Shown in pieces: positions 24,005 to 35,735 of a stretch of 64,000 bases of DNA. Made by a program: the position numbers and the translations under genes. Source of the DNA: Metridium senile (lineage: Eukaryota > Cnidaria > Anthozoa > Actiniaria > Metridiidae); assembly GCA_949775045.1 (NCBI GenBank), contig OX459100.1, positions 4,179,936 to 4,243,935 on the forward strand, given 5' to 3'. The notes beneath the pieces are model-generated. The model was given only the letters and a program-made list of their open reading frames with translations. It searched no databases and was not told the DNA's origin. Position 1 is the stretch's first letter, and every line of letters starts with the position of its first letter.

Positions 24005-25395
24005 TAGCCTGCGTGCAGCCCCTTCTTTTACCCGTAATAAGGGTCTGCGAATTATTGCAAGATTCCGTGTTCTGGACCCCCAGCCGAGTTGCACGATTAT
24101 ATATAACAGGCTCTGATTGGCTGCTACGCCAGCTCATTCTTACATACTCTCTGATTGGCTCGAAAGCTCGTACTCGCATCATTAGTACCTATTATTATCA
24201 ATATTATCACCATCGTCACTACACCTACAACATTCCCATCAACATCACTAATACCATCATTATCATCATAGTATTATTGTAAATAATAACATGAAAATAT
24301 GTTCTTCGGCCAACATTAGCCAGTATGATTGATAGAAATAAAAGAACTCACCAAACACAAACATAATAATGACATTTAATCAGTTTAAAATGTATTTCAC
24401 TTACTACAATCGATAGATGACTCGATAGATATGATTCACGAAACGCTTTTCAAGTAAAAATTGTTTACCGCCACGTGTCGTGAATTCAAATGCCTCGTTT
24501 GAAAAATATTATAAATATTTTTCAGATGTATTTTGATATGTTTTACATCGATCAATAATTGTTCTTTTAACGAAGTATGAAGCTTATATATCCATGTCAG
24601 TCCTTATATTTGACGATTTTCGACGTGACATCGAACACTTTGAGACGCGAGCGAAGTTCATCTACATCGAGTAGTAGAATTCAATATTTCCGCGATAAGT
24701 CGACGATAAACTTGAGAACTATCAACCCATACAGGGGCTCTGATAAATTTGTTACTTCCATAAGTAAGTTTTAGTGCATTTACTGCGGTTTTTTGGCATT
24801 TCCGAGCCATTTTAGAAGAGACAACTTTGTTAAAAGAACAATTATTGATTGATGTAAAACATATCAAAATACATCTGAAAAATATTTATAATATTTTTCA
24901 AACGAGGCATTTGAATTCACGACACGTGGCGGTAAACAATTTTTACTTGAAAAGCGTTTCGTGAATCATATCTATCGAGTCATCTATCGATTGTAGTAAG
25001 TGAAATACATTTTAAACTGATTAAATGTCATTATTATGTTTGTGTTTGGTGAGTTCTTTTATTTCTATCAATCATACTGGCTAATGTTGGCCGAAGAACA
25101 TATTTTCATGTTATTATTTACAATAATACTATGATGATAATGATGGTATTAGTGATGTTGATGGGAATGTTGTAGGTGTAAAGACGATGGTGATAATATT
25201 GATAATAATAGGTACTAATGATGCGAGTACGAGCTTTCGAGCCAATCAGAGAGTATGTAAGAATGAGCTGGCGTAGCAGCCAATCAGAGCCTGTTATATA
25301 TAATCGTGCAACTCGGCTGGGGGTCCAGAACACGGAATCTTGCAATAATTCGCAGACCCTTATTACGGGTAAAAGAAGGGGCTGCACGCAGGCTA
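24005..25395. mobile_element. 1.39-kb foldback element with perfect 9-bp target duplication
   Basis: The arms 24005-24573 and 24827-25395 (about 569 bp each) are almost perfect inverted copies around a 250-bp centre. The tip reads TAGCCTGCGTGCAGCCCCTT. AATATTATA stands directly outside both ends (23996-24004 and 25396-25404). Long TIRs with a 9-bp duplication fit a Mutator-type non-autonomous element. It has no transposase; the frames in the arms and centre are shadows. The TAGCCTGCGT tip is shared with the 91-bp MITE at 61389-61479. Confidence 0.85.
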
Positions 25396-25435
25396 AATAT
25401 TATAGTAAATTATAAATATTATAATACATTTTGTG

Positions 25436-25810
25436 CGATCTAAGTATTATTATCTTCCCCCCCCCCCCAAGTATAAAAAACTGAACCCACCTGGACAAGG
25501 TCTATAATCAAAATTAATCAGCATGTGGAGTACTATAATTGAGGTAAATTTGGAGTTGTCTAGGTATTATTATCTGCAAATTATCATTTTTTGTCTAATT
25601 TGAACCAACCCCCCACCCCCCCCCCCCCCCCTTATTTGAAAAAAACGTTAATCAGCATGTGGAACACTATAATTGAAGTAGATTTGGAGTTGTCTAGATA
25701 TTATTATCCCCACCCAACCCCTAAATGCAAAAAAATGACCCCCTCCACCCCCTGGACGAGTCTGGGTGGGTTCCATAGCGTAAATTAATCATCATGTCAA
25801 ATACTATATA
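25436..25810. repeat. ~135-bp minisatellite with C-tracts
   Basis: Two clear units, each with AATCAGCATGTGGA, then ACTATAATTGA and GGAGTTGTCTAG, start near 25520 and 25652. Partial units flank them at 25441 and 25787. Long C runs occur at 25459-25468 and about 25611-25631. Confidence 0.7.
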
Positions 25811-26950
25811 AATGTGCCAAATATGGTGTTTTTATCCCGAAGTGCACAATCAATTAGGCCCTTTTTTGGCACCATGTTGCTGGAGTAAACATTTCTGCAA
25901 TTCAGACTCTATAATGTGGTACTATATCAATGTATACATTCAATGTATTTATTATATTACAGTTTAATTTCTTGCATTCTGATTGGCTTATTAACTTGCT
26001 GTATTTCGCTGTCCGTGTGCACGGTTACACACAAGTTCAATGAGTGTTGAAACTTAAATTCTAGCACACACCACTTGTTATTACTAAAAGCGTGCTGCTT
26101 TAATTTATTCATGGTTTAGGGAGAATGTAGTTAATCATATGGCAAAAAATGATTCACCTTGCTCTCGGTCTGTACTGAAAAATATCATATCTCACTATTT
26201 GCTGCACGGTCAACATGCAGCCTATGTCCTTAAGCTGTATATTCAAAACCTCTGTACAGACCTCGCGCTTAGTTAAAAAGGTTCAAAGGTTTTTATTTAC
26301 CACATACACACAATAAACATTTACAATGAAGAATGGAAAAAAAGGTGGAGGTTGCAAGAGAGACAATTAACCCAAAGGGTTAAACAAAGTACTCTTGCAC
26401 CCAGGACTAATTAACAATTTAATATAGTATGAAGCGTGGAGATTGCATAAGGCAATCAAGCTGTAAACAAAGGATTGATAATAATCCTATAGTGTCTCAT
26501 TCTCATCACAAAATAATCAAATTATTTGTTTAGTTACAATGTGTTTCACTTGTACAAATTCATTTCACAAGAGCTAAAAATTGTACAATCCCATTCATTG
26601 ATAAATAAATCCAAATAAATTGAATTCATATGGTTTTCGTAAAGCAATATATCAAAAATGTGCATGATATAAACACTCAATATATTAATTTTATCGTATC
26701 CATTTTGAAATCAATATAAAAATTCAGATCTGTAATTTCATTGTTTTTCCAAAATTTTAAGTCTGAAAAACATATAAAAATTCATAGATTAGGAATTGGT
26801 TTTGAAATGACTTGAAAGATAATTGATAACTTAAGTGCTGATATTGAGTAAATAGTGATTCAGTCATTGTTCAAGCTGAGCATTTTGCCACAGGAATGAA
26901 TTTAAAATATAATATTGATGACAGTTTTTGACTTAATTCTGGTATGAATT
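25811..26950. other. AT-rich intronic DNA
   Basis: No gene seen. Contains a TTGCATTCTGATTGGCTTATT phrase near 25975, typical of MITE ends in this window, but no inverted partner was found. Confidence 0.3.
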
Positions 26951-26954
26951 GTTG

Positions 26955-27660
26955 TTAACTTCCAGCTTGGTAATATAACCTGAACATCTAAAGATAAGCA
27001 ACCTTGGCTCAATATAATTAATTGTCAAGTGAGATTATTTCTGTTGATGGGAATAAAGACTGCTATTTTCTGTTTTCAGCAATAAGCAATTATAATATTA
27101 GCTACATGTAGGCTTTAAAAATGGATTCAATATAGAACTATAATGTATATTTATGTCGACAAATAACCCTTTCTCATGAGCATCCTTATATTCAAATTTT
27201 TGTGCCAACATAATTGTACAAAAATTGCATTTCAAACTTCTAAATGTCAATGGGATTACAAGAAAAATAAGTTTATGAGTCAAAAAATATACATTAGTCA
27301 CTAGCTATCGGAGATGAAAATAGTTGTAAAAAATCAAAATGTATCTTCAGAAGTGAGGTACATGTATTTAAAACTACTCTAGTCTTATTATGCAAGGAAG
27401 GCAATATAGATAAGGAAAGACAATACTACCTCAAAAAATCAAGAAACATCCTGTAAACATTATATGAAAAGTATGTTTCATCAAGTGTAAATAAGCCCAA
27501 ATCTCAGCTGGGTCTGAGCCCAGGACCTCTCGCTGTCCGGGGGATCACAACCATTAAGCCAATAATGAGATCATCAGGTGAGGAGGTTGGGTAGATCTTA
27601 TTTTAAACTGTAGCATGATATGGGACAAACGCTATTCTTCGGAATATTGTGGGCTTATTT
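26955..27660 (-). repeat. tRNA-like repeat unit, first copy
   Basis: A direct duplicate of 28417-29010. Near its right end the minus strand reads GGCTTAATGGTT followed by CGAGAGGTCCTGGGCTCAGA. This resembles the A and B boxes of a tRNA-derived SINE head, with a changed B box. Phrases such as CCTTTCTCATGAGCATCCTT occur in both copies. Confidence 0.6.
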
Positions 27661-27999
27661 CCACTTGACAAAACATACTTTACATATAACCATTATTTTG
27701 GCTGTTGCTTCAAAATACTCAAAGACTTAGAACAAATATTACAATACTCCTTACAATACTCTCATAGAAAAAGTTTATGCTGACTCATTTTGCAATTTTG
27801 ATTGGCCATAAAGAAAAAGTTGTGCATGGTCGAGACCGGTTCAACTTCGCAATGCAAACACAAAGAAGTACAACAACAGGTTTCCTAACCAGTCCCCTCT
27901 ATTAACTATGAGTTCAATAGTTCCTTACATCACTTACACTTAGGCTTCAAGACATGGAAATTTTGCAAGAAATTCACTAGTTACAATTTAAGGTGAAAA

Positions 28000-28115
28000 A
28001 GAAAGTCTTTGATCACTAATCATAACATTCGAACCCGGACCTACCGCATTGAAATCTCCTCACTTCCCAACTGTATTACTGATTCGATTCATGGAAAGCA
28101 ATAAACAGAAAAGCA
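28000..28115 (-). repeat. tRNA-like B-box region
   Basis: On the minus strand GGTAGGTCCGGGTTCGAATG closely matches a Pol III B box (GGTTCGAATCC type). It is preceded at about 40 bases by CAGTAATACAGTTGGGAAG, a weak A-box-like stretch. It does not fold into a full tRNA by eye, so it is best called a SINE or tRNA-derived fragment. Confidence 0.4.
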
Positions 28116-28416
28116 AGTCATGGATATGCAATTAAGCTTGTTAACATTTACTTGAAAAGAATTGAAAAGCCATTGTCAAATGTTTTCTTTTGGGAATAAA
28201 GTAACAATGAGCATGCAGTTAGCTGTCGTCCCAATGGGATTGTTGTTGTGTGAACAAGAACACTGATATATGCATGCATTTTGTATTCACTCTATAGAAA
28301 ACCTCATTAATTAGATACTAAATTTGATAGTTCCCTCGCACGTCGTCTCTTAGCTATAAACTGCCCTCGGGCTGTTTATAACTAAGAGCCTCCCTTTTCG
28401 GGAACTAACTCTTACT

Positions 28417-29010
28417 TAACTTCCAGCTTAGTTGGTTTTAAATATAACCTGAACATCTAAAGATAATCAACCTGCATCAGCAATAAGCAATTATATCAGC
28501 TACATGTAGACTTTAAAAATGCATTCAATACAGAACTATAATGTATTTATGCAAAATAACCCTTTCTCATGAGCATCCTTATATTCAAATTTTTGTGTAA
28601 ACATGATTGTACAAAAATTGCATTTTCAAACTTCTAAATGTCATTGGGATTACAAGAAAAATATATTTATGAGTCAAAAAGTATACATTAGTCACTAGCT
28701 ATCGGAGATGAAAATAGTTGAAAAAAATCAAAAGGTATCTTCAGAAGTGAGGTACATTTAAACTGCACTAATCTTATTATGCAAGGAAGGTAATATAGAT
28801 AGGAAGCTGTCAAAGACAATACTACTACATTCATTGTTTGTCTTAAAATATAACTACTTACAAGAAGAAAAAAAAAGAAACATCCTGTAAACATTATATA
28901 TAAAGTATGATTCATCAAGTATATATGAGCCCAAATTTCAGATGCATCATGAGCCCGGGATCTCTCACTGTCCGGGCGAGTACAACCATTAAGCTACTGA
29001 AATCATTAAG
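28417..29010 (-). repeat. tRNA-like repeat unit, second copy
   Basis: Duplicates 26955-27660 about 1.45 kb downstream with roughly 85-90% identity by eye, including the CCGGACAGTGAGAGATCCCG tRNA-like segment (minus strand). The frame at 28688-28918 is not supported as a gene. Confidence 0.6.
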
Positions 29011-30288
29011 CTACTGAGATCAGTAAATACTACGATACCTATACATCATTCGTTTTGAGCACGAGTGGTCATATAATTCTCCCATGGGTCTATAGTTTTA
29101 AATCATACTTATATTACCTAAATATTACCATAGCAAAATATCGTCAAAACATCAAAACTTGGGTACAAAAACCTTATTTCCGTGTAAATTTAAGTTTTGT
29201 AAAGTTTACTTACATTGTATCAGCATGTTTCTCAACTAAATTCCAATAAAATACGTCCGTATGTCGAGTCGATTCCAATAGCAAACGCTATCCATAATTT
29301 TACTTTTTCATTGCCCAAAACTTCCAAACTTGACATTTATGAATCGTCAAGAAACCATCCATGTGCATTTTTCGACTGTTCTTTTGTAAATTGATGTTAA
29401 ATTCAATGCATTTTGATTCAGATCTAAAAAACAACTGGTCATGTCATCCACTCGATCCGCCATCTTGAATATTCTTGCAGTGGTTGTTATGGAAACCAAT
29501 AAACAATACTATTTTTAAAAGATAAAATTTCATTTCCAACTCATATTTCCCGGCTTTATTACATTTCAATGAAAAAAGAATTGATTAAAATGGAGTTGTG
29601 ATGCTCAACATTTTTATACCATCATTAAGAAACAAAAGCAAGGAGGACTTGAGGACATTTTACGCTACTAACTCGAACAAGAAAAATATCAACACACCAT
29701 CTTCGTGAAATTAGCAATGGAGAAAATGTATTTGCAAATCATACCAAAATGTCATCGGATTTTTGCCGAACATCCAAAGCAGTTAAGATAATACTCAAAA
29801 TTCAAATTCAATAAGTTTATATTGTGTGAAAAGTGCAGTAAATGCTAGCGCTTGCAAATCTAAATGAATGTTCTGGGAATGTGTCTTGTTAAAACGATGA
29901 ATTTCAATATGGCGAACGTGACAAAAAGGACTTATTTAGCTTCGTGACAGACTCTAAAGCTGTGTAAAACTGCTTTTGATAATTGATATGTCAATAAGTT
30001 TATTTGAAAAATAAAGTGAAATACCTAAAACTTACTATCTAGATGTTAAAATTTTATTTCAAACGAAAAAAAACGAAATAATACTGCAGTTTTTCACTTT
30101 GCCGATATTTTCATAAAAACTTTGACGTCTAACTTCCGAAATGAAGGCAGTGTCCCGATTTGTCGACTTTATAATAAAATAAAAGTTAATTTTTTTACGT
30201 CTCACAAAAATAAACCAAAACAATTGAATAGAAACGAACAGCATACATAATAGAAAATCTACATAGACGCATATAATTTTAGACTTAC

Positions 30289-30766
30289 CTGAGAGAATTG
30301 AAGCGCTTGCCATCTCCCCTTCGAGACCGCGGCGGCGAAGTTGTCGAAATCTAATTCTCTCTCTTCTCCGGTACTCCTCTGTACATTTTCTTCTTTCATT
30401 TCTCTTCCTTGCGTTCTCTATTTCTTGATCTTCTTCGGTGAAGTTTTGTCTGAAAACCCTTACTCTTTGGCGCTCATGTTCTCTATTTTCATCAGTGAAG
30501 TTCTCTCTCAAAGCCCTTAGTCTTTGCCGTTCGTCTTCTCTATTTTCATCGGTCAAGTTCTCTCTAAAAACTCTTCGTCTTTGGCGCTCGTGTTCTCTAT
30601 TTTCATCGGTCAAGTTCTCTCTAGCTCTTTTTCTTTGACGTTCTTGTAGTCTTTTTTCTTCACTAAAATTCCTTCGTCTTTCTCTTTCTCTTTCACGTTT
30701 CCTTAGTTTTTCTTCTTCTGTCAAGATTCTTTTTGTCTTCTCTGATTTGACTTCCTTCGTTGACAT
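30289..30766 (-). CDS. Helentron Rep-helicase, exon 1 (Arg/Glu-rich repeats)
   Basis: Begins with ATG at 30766 and runs 159 codons to a strong donor (CTCTCAG|GTAAGTCT), leaving one base that fits the start of exon 2 at 23474. The protein is extremely charged: a ~17-residue unit of the form RENLTDENREHERQRRR repeats about four times, followed by RKCTEEYRRRERIRFRQ. Such Arg/Glu coiled N-termini are common on animal Helitron/Helentron proteins and probably bind DNA or self-associate; that role is inference. If read through the donor the frame continues about 76 unrelated codons. Decayed versions of this exon (KRVLTEEE frame) survive in both short copies, near 49360-49480 and 60785-60895, which supports it as the real gene start. 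Confidence 0.75.
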
Positions 30767-31058
30767 CTCAAATATATCGAAACTCTTGCTTTGTTGTTGT
30801 TAAAAAGTGTTTGTTTTAATTTTGTTGTCGACCACAGTCGTTGTCGAGCAAACAAAACAACAACAACAAAAAAAAAACCATTGCCGTATTTCGCGCGCGC
30901 GTCAAACTACATTTTCCCGCCGAAATGTATCAGCCAATCAGTATCGCGATGGGCACGGACGCCGTTGTACGGACGTGCGCGCCCGCGATCCTATGTGGTG
31001 TCCATGAAAAATCAACTCGATGGGTTACCATTTTTTCTTAATTATGGTGCTCCGCTAT
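30767..31058 (-). promoter_or_regulatory. Conserved 5' end of the Helentron family, probable promoter
   Basis: This 290-bp stretch upstream of the exon 1 ATG is conserved in all three copies (also about 49490-49756 and 60905-61191). Shared landmarks are a CG-rich GCGCGCGTCA, CCCGCCGAAAT, AGCCAATCAG (a CCAAT box), ATCGCGATGGGC and ACCATTTTTTCTTAA before the GCGGAGC tip. Conservation and position suggest it holds the promoter and the 5' transposition signals. Confidence 0.55.
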
Positions 31059-31451
31059 AATAAAGTTATATAATTGGCTGGGTGAAACTGCAATTTTCTG
31101 TAATCAGAGCATTGAAAGTGATTGTTGTGCTAGTGAATGGAAACTAGCGAGTAAACTAGTATAGGCTAGCTGCGTCGGTGTTGTGCTAGTGGGAGAAAGC
31201 ACACATTTCTCACAGTATAAATTCATTGATTTAATAGAAGGTGACATAAACCGACTTGAAAAATCGTTCATTGATAGTGCAAAAAAAATTCACACACTAT
31301 AAAATGCATATATCCTGTTCTGCGAGTGACCTACATGATCATATGGCAAAAATGGACCCTAGCATTTCCAAAGGGAATGTTAGCGTTATAAAGAAAATAA
31401 TGAAAAAAGCCAAGGAATTCAGTGAAGTTGCTCTGAAAGAAAATTGATTAA
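31059..31451. other. Non-coding stretch between Helentron and right satellite
   Basis: A short plus-strand frame (31256-31447) has Lys-rich sequence but no recognisable domain, and its start lies next to poly-A-like runs. It is not supported as a gene. This stretch is probably original interior of the 31.8-kb composite. Confidence 0.35.
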
Positions 31452-33157
31452 TACCAACGATTTTATATACTCCTGATTTTTCACCCTGGTACTCTCCATG
31501 CATTGAGTATTCCATGGCAAGCATCTAGAACACAATATCATTGAACATGCACATGCACATGAGGTTTTTTGATATGACGGAAAATTGACAATTTGTAAAA
31601 AAACAGTACATTCTTAATAACTTTTTTCAAATTAGAGATATACTCCTGATTTTGCACCCTGGTACTCTCCATGCATTGAGTATTCCATGGCAAGCATCTA
31701 GAACACAATATCATTGAACATGCAAATGAGGTTTTTTGATATGATGGAAAATTGACAATTTGTAAAAAAACAGTAAATTCTTAATAACTTTTTTCAAATT
31801 AGAGTTATACTCCTGATTTTGCACCCTGGTACTCTCCATGCATTGAGTATTCCATGGCAAGCATCTAGAACACAATATCATTGAACATGCAAATGAGGTT
31901 TTTTGATATGACTGAAAATTGACAATTTCTAAAAAACAGAAAATTCTTAATAACTTTTTTCAAATTAGAGATATACTCCTGATTTTGCACCCTGGTACTC
32001 TCCATGCATTGAGTATTCCATTGCAAACATCTAGAACACAAATATCATTGAACATGCATATGAGGTTTTTTGATATGATGGAAAATTGACAATTTGTAAA
32101 AAAAACAGTAAATTCTTAATAACTTTTTTCAAATTAGAGATATACTCCTGATTTTGCACCCTGGTACTCTCCATGCATTGAGTATTCCATGGCAAGCATT
32201 TAGAACACAATATCATGGAACATGCAAATGAGGTTTTTTGATATGATTGAAAATTGACAATTTCTAAAAAACAGAAAATTCTTAATAACTTTTTTCAAAT
32301 TAGAGTTATACTCCTGATTTTGCACTCTAGTACTCTCCATGCATTGAGTATTCCATGGCAAGCATCTAGAACACAATATCATTGAACATGCAAATGAGGT
32401 TTTTTGATATGATGGAAAATTGACAATTTGTAAAAAAAAACAGTAAATTCTTAATAACTTTTTTCAAATTAGAGATATACTCCTGATTTTGCACCCTGGT
32501 ACTCTCCATGCATTGAGTATTCCATGGCAAGCATCTAGAACACAATATCATTGAACATGCAAATGAGGTTTTTTGATATGATGGAAAATTGACAATTTGT
32601 AAAAAAACAGTAAATTCTTAATAACTTTTTTCAAATTAGAGTTATACTCCTGATTTTGCACCCTGGTACTCTCCATGCATTGAGTATTCCATGGCAATCA
32701 TTTAGAACACAATATCATGGAACATGCAAATGAGGTTTTTTGATATGATGGAAAATTGACAATTTCTAAAAAACAGAAAATTCTTAATAACTTTTTTCAA
32801 ATTAGAGATATACTCCTGATTTTGCACCCTGGTACTCTCCATGCATTGAGTATTCCATGGCAAGCATTTATAACACAATATCATTGAACATGCAAATGAG
32901 GTTTTTTGATATGACTGAAAATTGACAATTTCTAAAAAACAGAAAATTCTTAATAACTTTTTTCAAATTAGAGATATACTCCTGATTTTGCACCCTGGTA
33001 CTCTCCATGCATTGAGTATTCCATTGCAAACATCTAGAACACAAATATCATTGAACATGCATATGAGGTTTTTTGATATGATGGAAAATTGACAATTTGT
33101 AAAAAAAACAGTAAATTCTTAATAACTTTTTTCAAATTAGAGATATACTCCTGATTT
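31452..33157 (-). repeat. ~167-bp satellite array, right arm, about 10 monomers
   Basis: The same monomer as at 9165-11408 in the opposite orientation. A higher-order period of about 1003 bp (six monomers) is visible: the variant monomer with CCATTGCAAACATC and ATGCATATGAGG occurs at about 32000 and again, seemingly identical, at about 33003. The array is interrupted at 33157 by a transposon and resumes at 37718. Confidence 0.95.
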
Positions 33158-33250
33158 CACGGCGGGCACGCGCGACCCCGAAATCGGAACTTTTCGCCAT
33201 TCATTTTGGTCAGCGGCCTAACCCAACAATACATAACTCGGAAATCCAAA

Positions 33251-33503
33251 ATGGCGGCTGCTCGAAGGATAAATTACAATGTTGAGGAAGTTTTAGACCA
33301 GATTTGGAATGATAGTGACGAAGAGGAAGAGGAAGTACTTGAGAAAGAGGAGGTAGACAGGCAGAAGGAAGTTTTAGACGACTGGGTTGACACATTTGAT
33401 GGAGGAGAACAGTGTGACAGCGAGTTTTTGAGGGAGAACGCTAAAATGTCACTTCTCCCTCTGGTTCGACAGGCGTTTCTCAGAACATCTACCGACGAAA
33501 GAG
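33251..33503 (+). CDS. First exon of a transposon-borne gene, acidic N-terminus
   Basis: ATG at 33251 in a good context (AAAATGGCG) opens 84 codons to a donor (GAAAGAG|GTAGGT). The protein starts MAAARRINYNVEEVLDQIW and then has an acidic DSDEEEEEVLEKEE patch and further Asp/Glu-rich helix. Phase 1 at the donor matches the acceptor at 33964. No catalytic motif and no family recognised. As the only good gene start in the CACGG-ended element it may be the transposon's own protein or a captured gene. Confidence 0.55.
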
Positions 33504-33963
33504 GTAGGTTTGATTTATTTTACTTGAACTATATTTGAAAAGATACATTTGCACTAGTTTGATAACCATTTTTAAAGATATACATAAAACAAAACAAACA
33601 AAAGAAGAAGAAAAAACAATATAAACAATTCTGCATGAATTTTGCTACAGTACAAGTTGACAACAATTATACAGGTCCACCAAATAGATTTGTGTACTGT
33701 AAATATGTACTTATAGAAAACCCAAGAGTATTTGAGTCATATTACACTATTACATAAATTATAAAACATTACTGTAAAAAAAAACATTCTTACATTAAGG
33801 GTTTTTGGTCCATATGGTAAGAAAATTCCCCTAAATTATTTATTTATTTTACCATAAGGAATTTAATCACCTCATGGACAATAACCCTTGAAATAAATAT
33901 TGACTTTTTTAACAGTGATCCTTGTACAGCATGAATATTTAATTATGTTTATTTTATTTATAG

Positions 33964-34364
33964 ATCTTCAGCAAGTTGCCCAAAATTTGAATTCACAGAC
34001 TGTAAGTGTTAGAGCAGTGCTAGATCAGGAGAGTAGGTTGTGACTTAGTGGTATTTATAGAAGACTGGCTGGAAGGGTTGGTATACCCAAACCATACTAT
34101 GCTGAAATTACACGAAGCATACCACATAGTGTGTTTTTATCTATGCGACAAGTGTTGAGGGACCTTAATGTTGCTGAGCCAAACTGCTATTTTGCTGGAA
34201 ATAAGAAAGCAGATGTTATTTCTATCACAAATATGGAAATTGTCCACAAGTTGCTGTCATGTTTGTCTGGTCATACCATTGCTGAAGTGAAGAAGTACTT
34301 TGAACGCACTCACAGGTATGACCAGATACAACCACAGGGTAAAAGTAATAACATCAACCTCTAA
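33964..34364 (+). pseudogene. Second exon region of the same gene, with an in-frame stop
   Basis: Follows the acceptor TTTATTTATAG. It continues the frame of exon 1 (DLQQVAQNLN...) for about 26 codons to TGA at 34041-34043, then stays open in the same frame for 106 more codons (LSGIYRRLAGRVGIPKPYYA, later NCYFAGNKKADVISITNME) to a stop at 34362. The protein-like composition after the stop suggests a single nonsense change. An alternative donor (ACT|GTAAGT near 34011) might skip the stop in spliced RNA. Family unknown. Confidence 0.5.
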
Positions 34365-34929
34365 GGACTTTGCTTTTGTTTACAAAAAGAAGTGTGGACA
34401 ATTAATTGTACAATACTATTACGGTGAATGGAATTTTCATGGTAATGCTCAACATTTTGGCTAAAACTAACTGAAATATTTATTTGGATGAGCCCTTGAA
34501 CTGTTAAATTCACTTATGTTGGCAACAATTAAAGATTGGATTAGATGATAATTTGTTATGAAAGAACAACATTTTTGAAAACTCATCCAAATATATATCT
34601 GTAGCTAGAGTGCTTGGACTGAATGTACTTGATAAACAACACAATACTGATTAGAAAAGACCCATGCAAAATTTATTTATTTCAAATTGTTTGACTATTT
34701 TAAATATTGTGTTCTCAATCCCTGGGCACTACTTGTTAGCTGGTACAAAGTTAATGTGAACAGATAAAAGAGAACAAATTTTAAAGATGCATGCTATAAA
34801 TTTACAGATAGTCTTGCTCAGGTTAATTGAAATCAATACTCATTGCTTTTGTATATTCAATGCATGCATTCTTACTGATAGTTAAAAACCAAAAAAAACA
34901 GTCACAAATTTTGAGCATGCAAATATTTT

Positions 34930-35735
34930 ATTCTGTTATATTTCTACATGTGTAAAAATTCATTAGATATGTTTATGTATTGTTTATTTCCAACTGTACA
35001 CTAGTTACCACTTATTATATACATGTGTAAAAACTCATTAGATATATCATTATGGTTTGTTAATTTCAACATGTGTAGTACCACTCTTGTCTAATTAGTG
35101 ATTACAACATGTGTAAAAACTCATTAGATATATCATGATGGTTTGTTAATTTCAACATGTGTAGTACCACTCTAGTCTAATTAGTAATTACAACATGTGT
35201 AAAAACTCATTAGATATATCATTATGGTTTGTTAATTTCAACATGTGGAGTACCACTCTAGTCTAATTAGTGATTACAACATGTGTAAAAACTCATTAGA
35301 TATATCATTATGGTTTGTTAATTTCAACATGTGGAGTACCACTCTAGTCTAATTAGTGATTACAACATGTGTAAAAACTCATTAGATATATCATTATGGT
35401 TTGTTAATTTCAACATGTGTAGTAGAGTACAAACACTAAAAGTGTGCAACATAAATACCACTAAATACTGCTAAATTATGCAAATTCTTTTGTCCTCTAT
35501 TGTTTAATCAACACTATTTAGTGGTAAATAGTACAAAGTATTGCACATTTTTAGTGTTTGTACTCTACCACTCTAGTCTAATTAGTGATTACAACATGTG
35601 TAAAAACTCATTAGATATATCATTATGGTTTGTTAATTTCAACATGTGTAGTACCACTCTAGTCTAATTAGAGATTACAACATGTGTAAAAACTCATTAG
35701 ATATATTATAACAGTTTGTTAATTTCCAACATGTG
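34930..35735. repeat. 88-bp tandem repeat array
   Basis: About eight units contain CAACATGTGTAAAAACTCAT, TTAGATATATCATTATGGTT and CCACTCTAGTCTAATTAGTG, with near-identical central copies and decayed edges. One unit is split by the MITE at 35425-35565. Confidence 0.9.
35425..35565. mobile_element. 141-bp MITE with TA target duplication
   Basis: GAGTACAAACACTAAAA at the left end is mirrored at the right end. TA lies outside both ends (35423-35424 and 35566-35567), and the surrounding 88-bp repeat gives the empty site. TA duplication fits a Tc1/mariner-type MITE. Confidence 0.8.

Larger units (their letters stand above)
23475..30288 (-). other. 6.8-kb intron of the Rep-helicase gene
   Basis: Bounded by GTAAGT (donor, 30283-30288) and TTTTTAG (acceptor). 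It contains a foldback element (24005-25395), a C-tract minisatellite, tRNA-like SINE-type duplications and otherwise AT-rich DNA. From 29011 to 30288 no gene is seen, but about 29640-30110 matches 48628-49080 of the second copy, so this part of the intron is original element sequence. Confidence 0.65.
12810..31058 (-). mobile_element. 18.2-kb Helentron-like element carrying a spliced Rep-helicase gene
   Basis: The gene is on the minus strand, so the element's 5' end is at 31058 and its 3' end at 12810. The 5' tip reads ATAGCGGAGCACC. The 3' end has the inverted motif GGGAGCTCCGCTAT, then a 17-bp palindrome (ATTAGGTATTACCTAAT), then about 11 bases ending at TTGTATATTA. Inverted subterminal motifs plus a 3'-end palindrome are the layout described for Helentrons and their HINE derivatives. 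Two shorter copies (43331-49756 and 59044-61191) share both ends, which fixes the boundaries. The 5' tip here lacks the extra hairpin block seen in the other two. Contents from 5' to 3': gene 5' flank, exon 1, a 6.8-kb intron with secondary insertions, exon 2, and a 5.4-kb repeat-rich tail. Two frameshifts in exon 2 suggest it is no longer active. Confidence 0.75.

Noticed and set aside
24000..25415. Matching frames on both strands in the foldback arms (REIREYVRMSWRSSQSE type and inverse)
   Set aside because: They occur only because the arms are inverted copies; the frame is short and covers the transposon tip.
28000..28115. Functional tRNA gene
   Set aside because: Only a good B box is seen; no full cloverleaf with acceptor stem could be drawn by eye.
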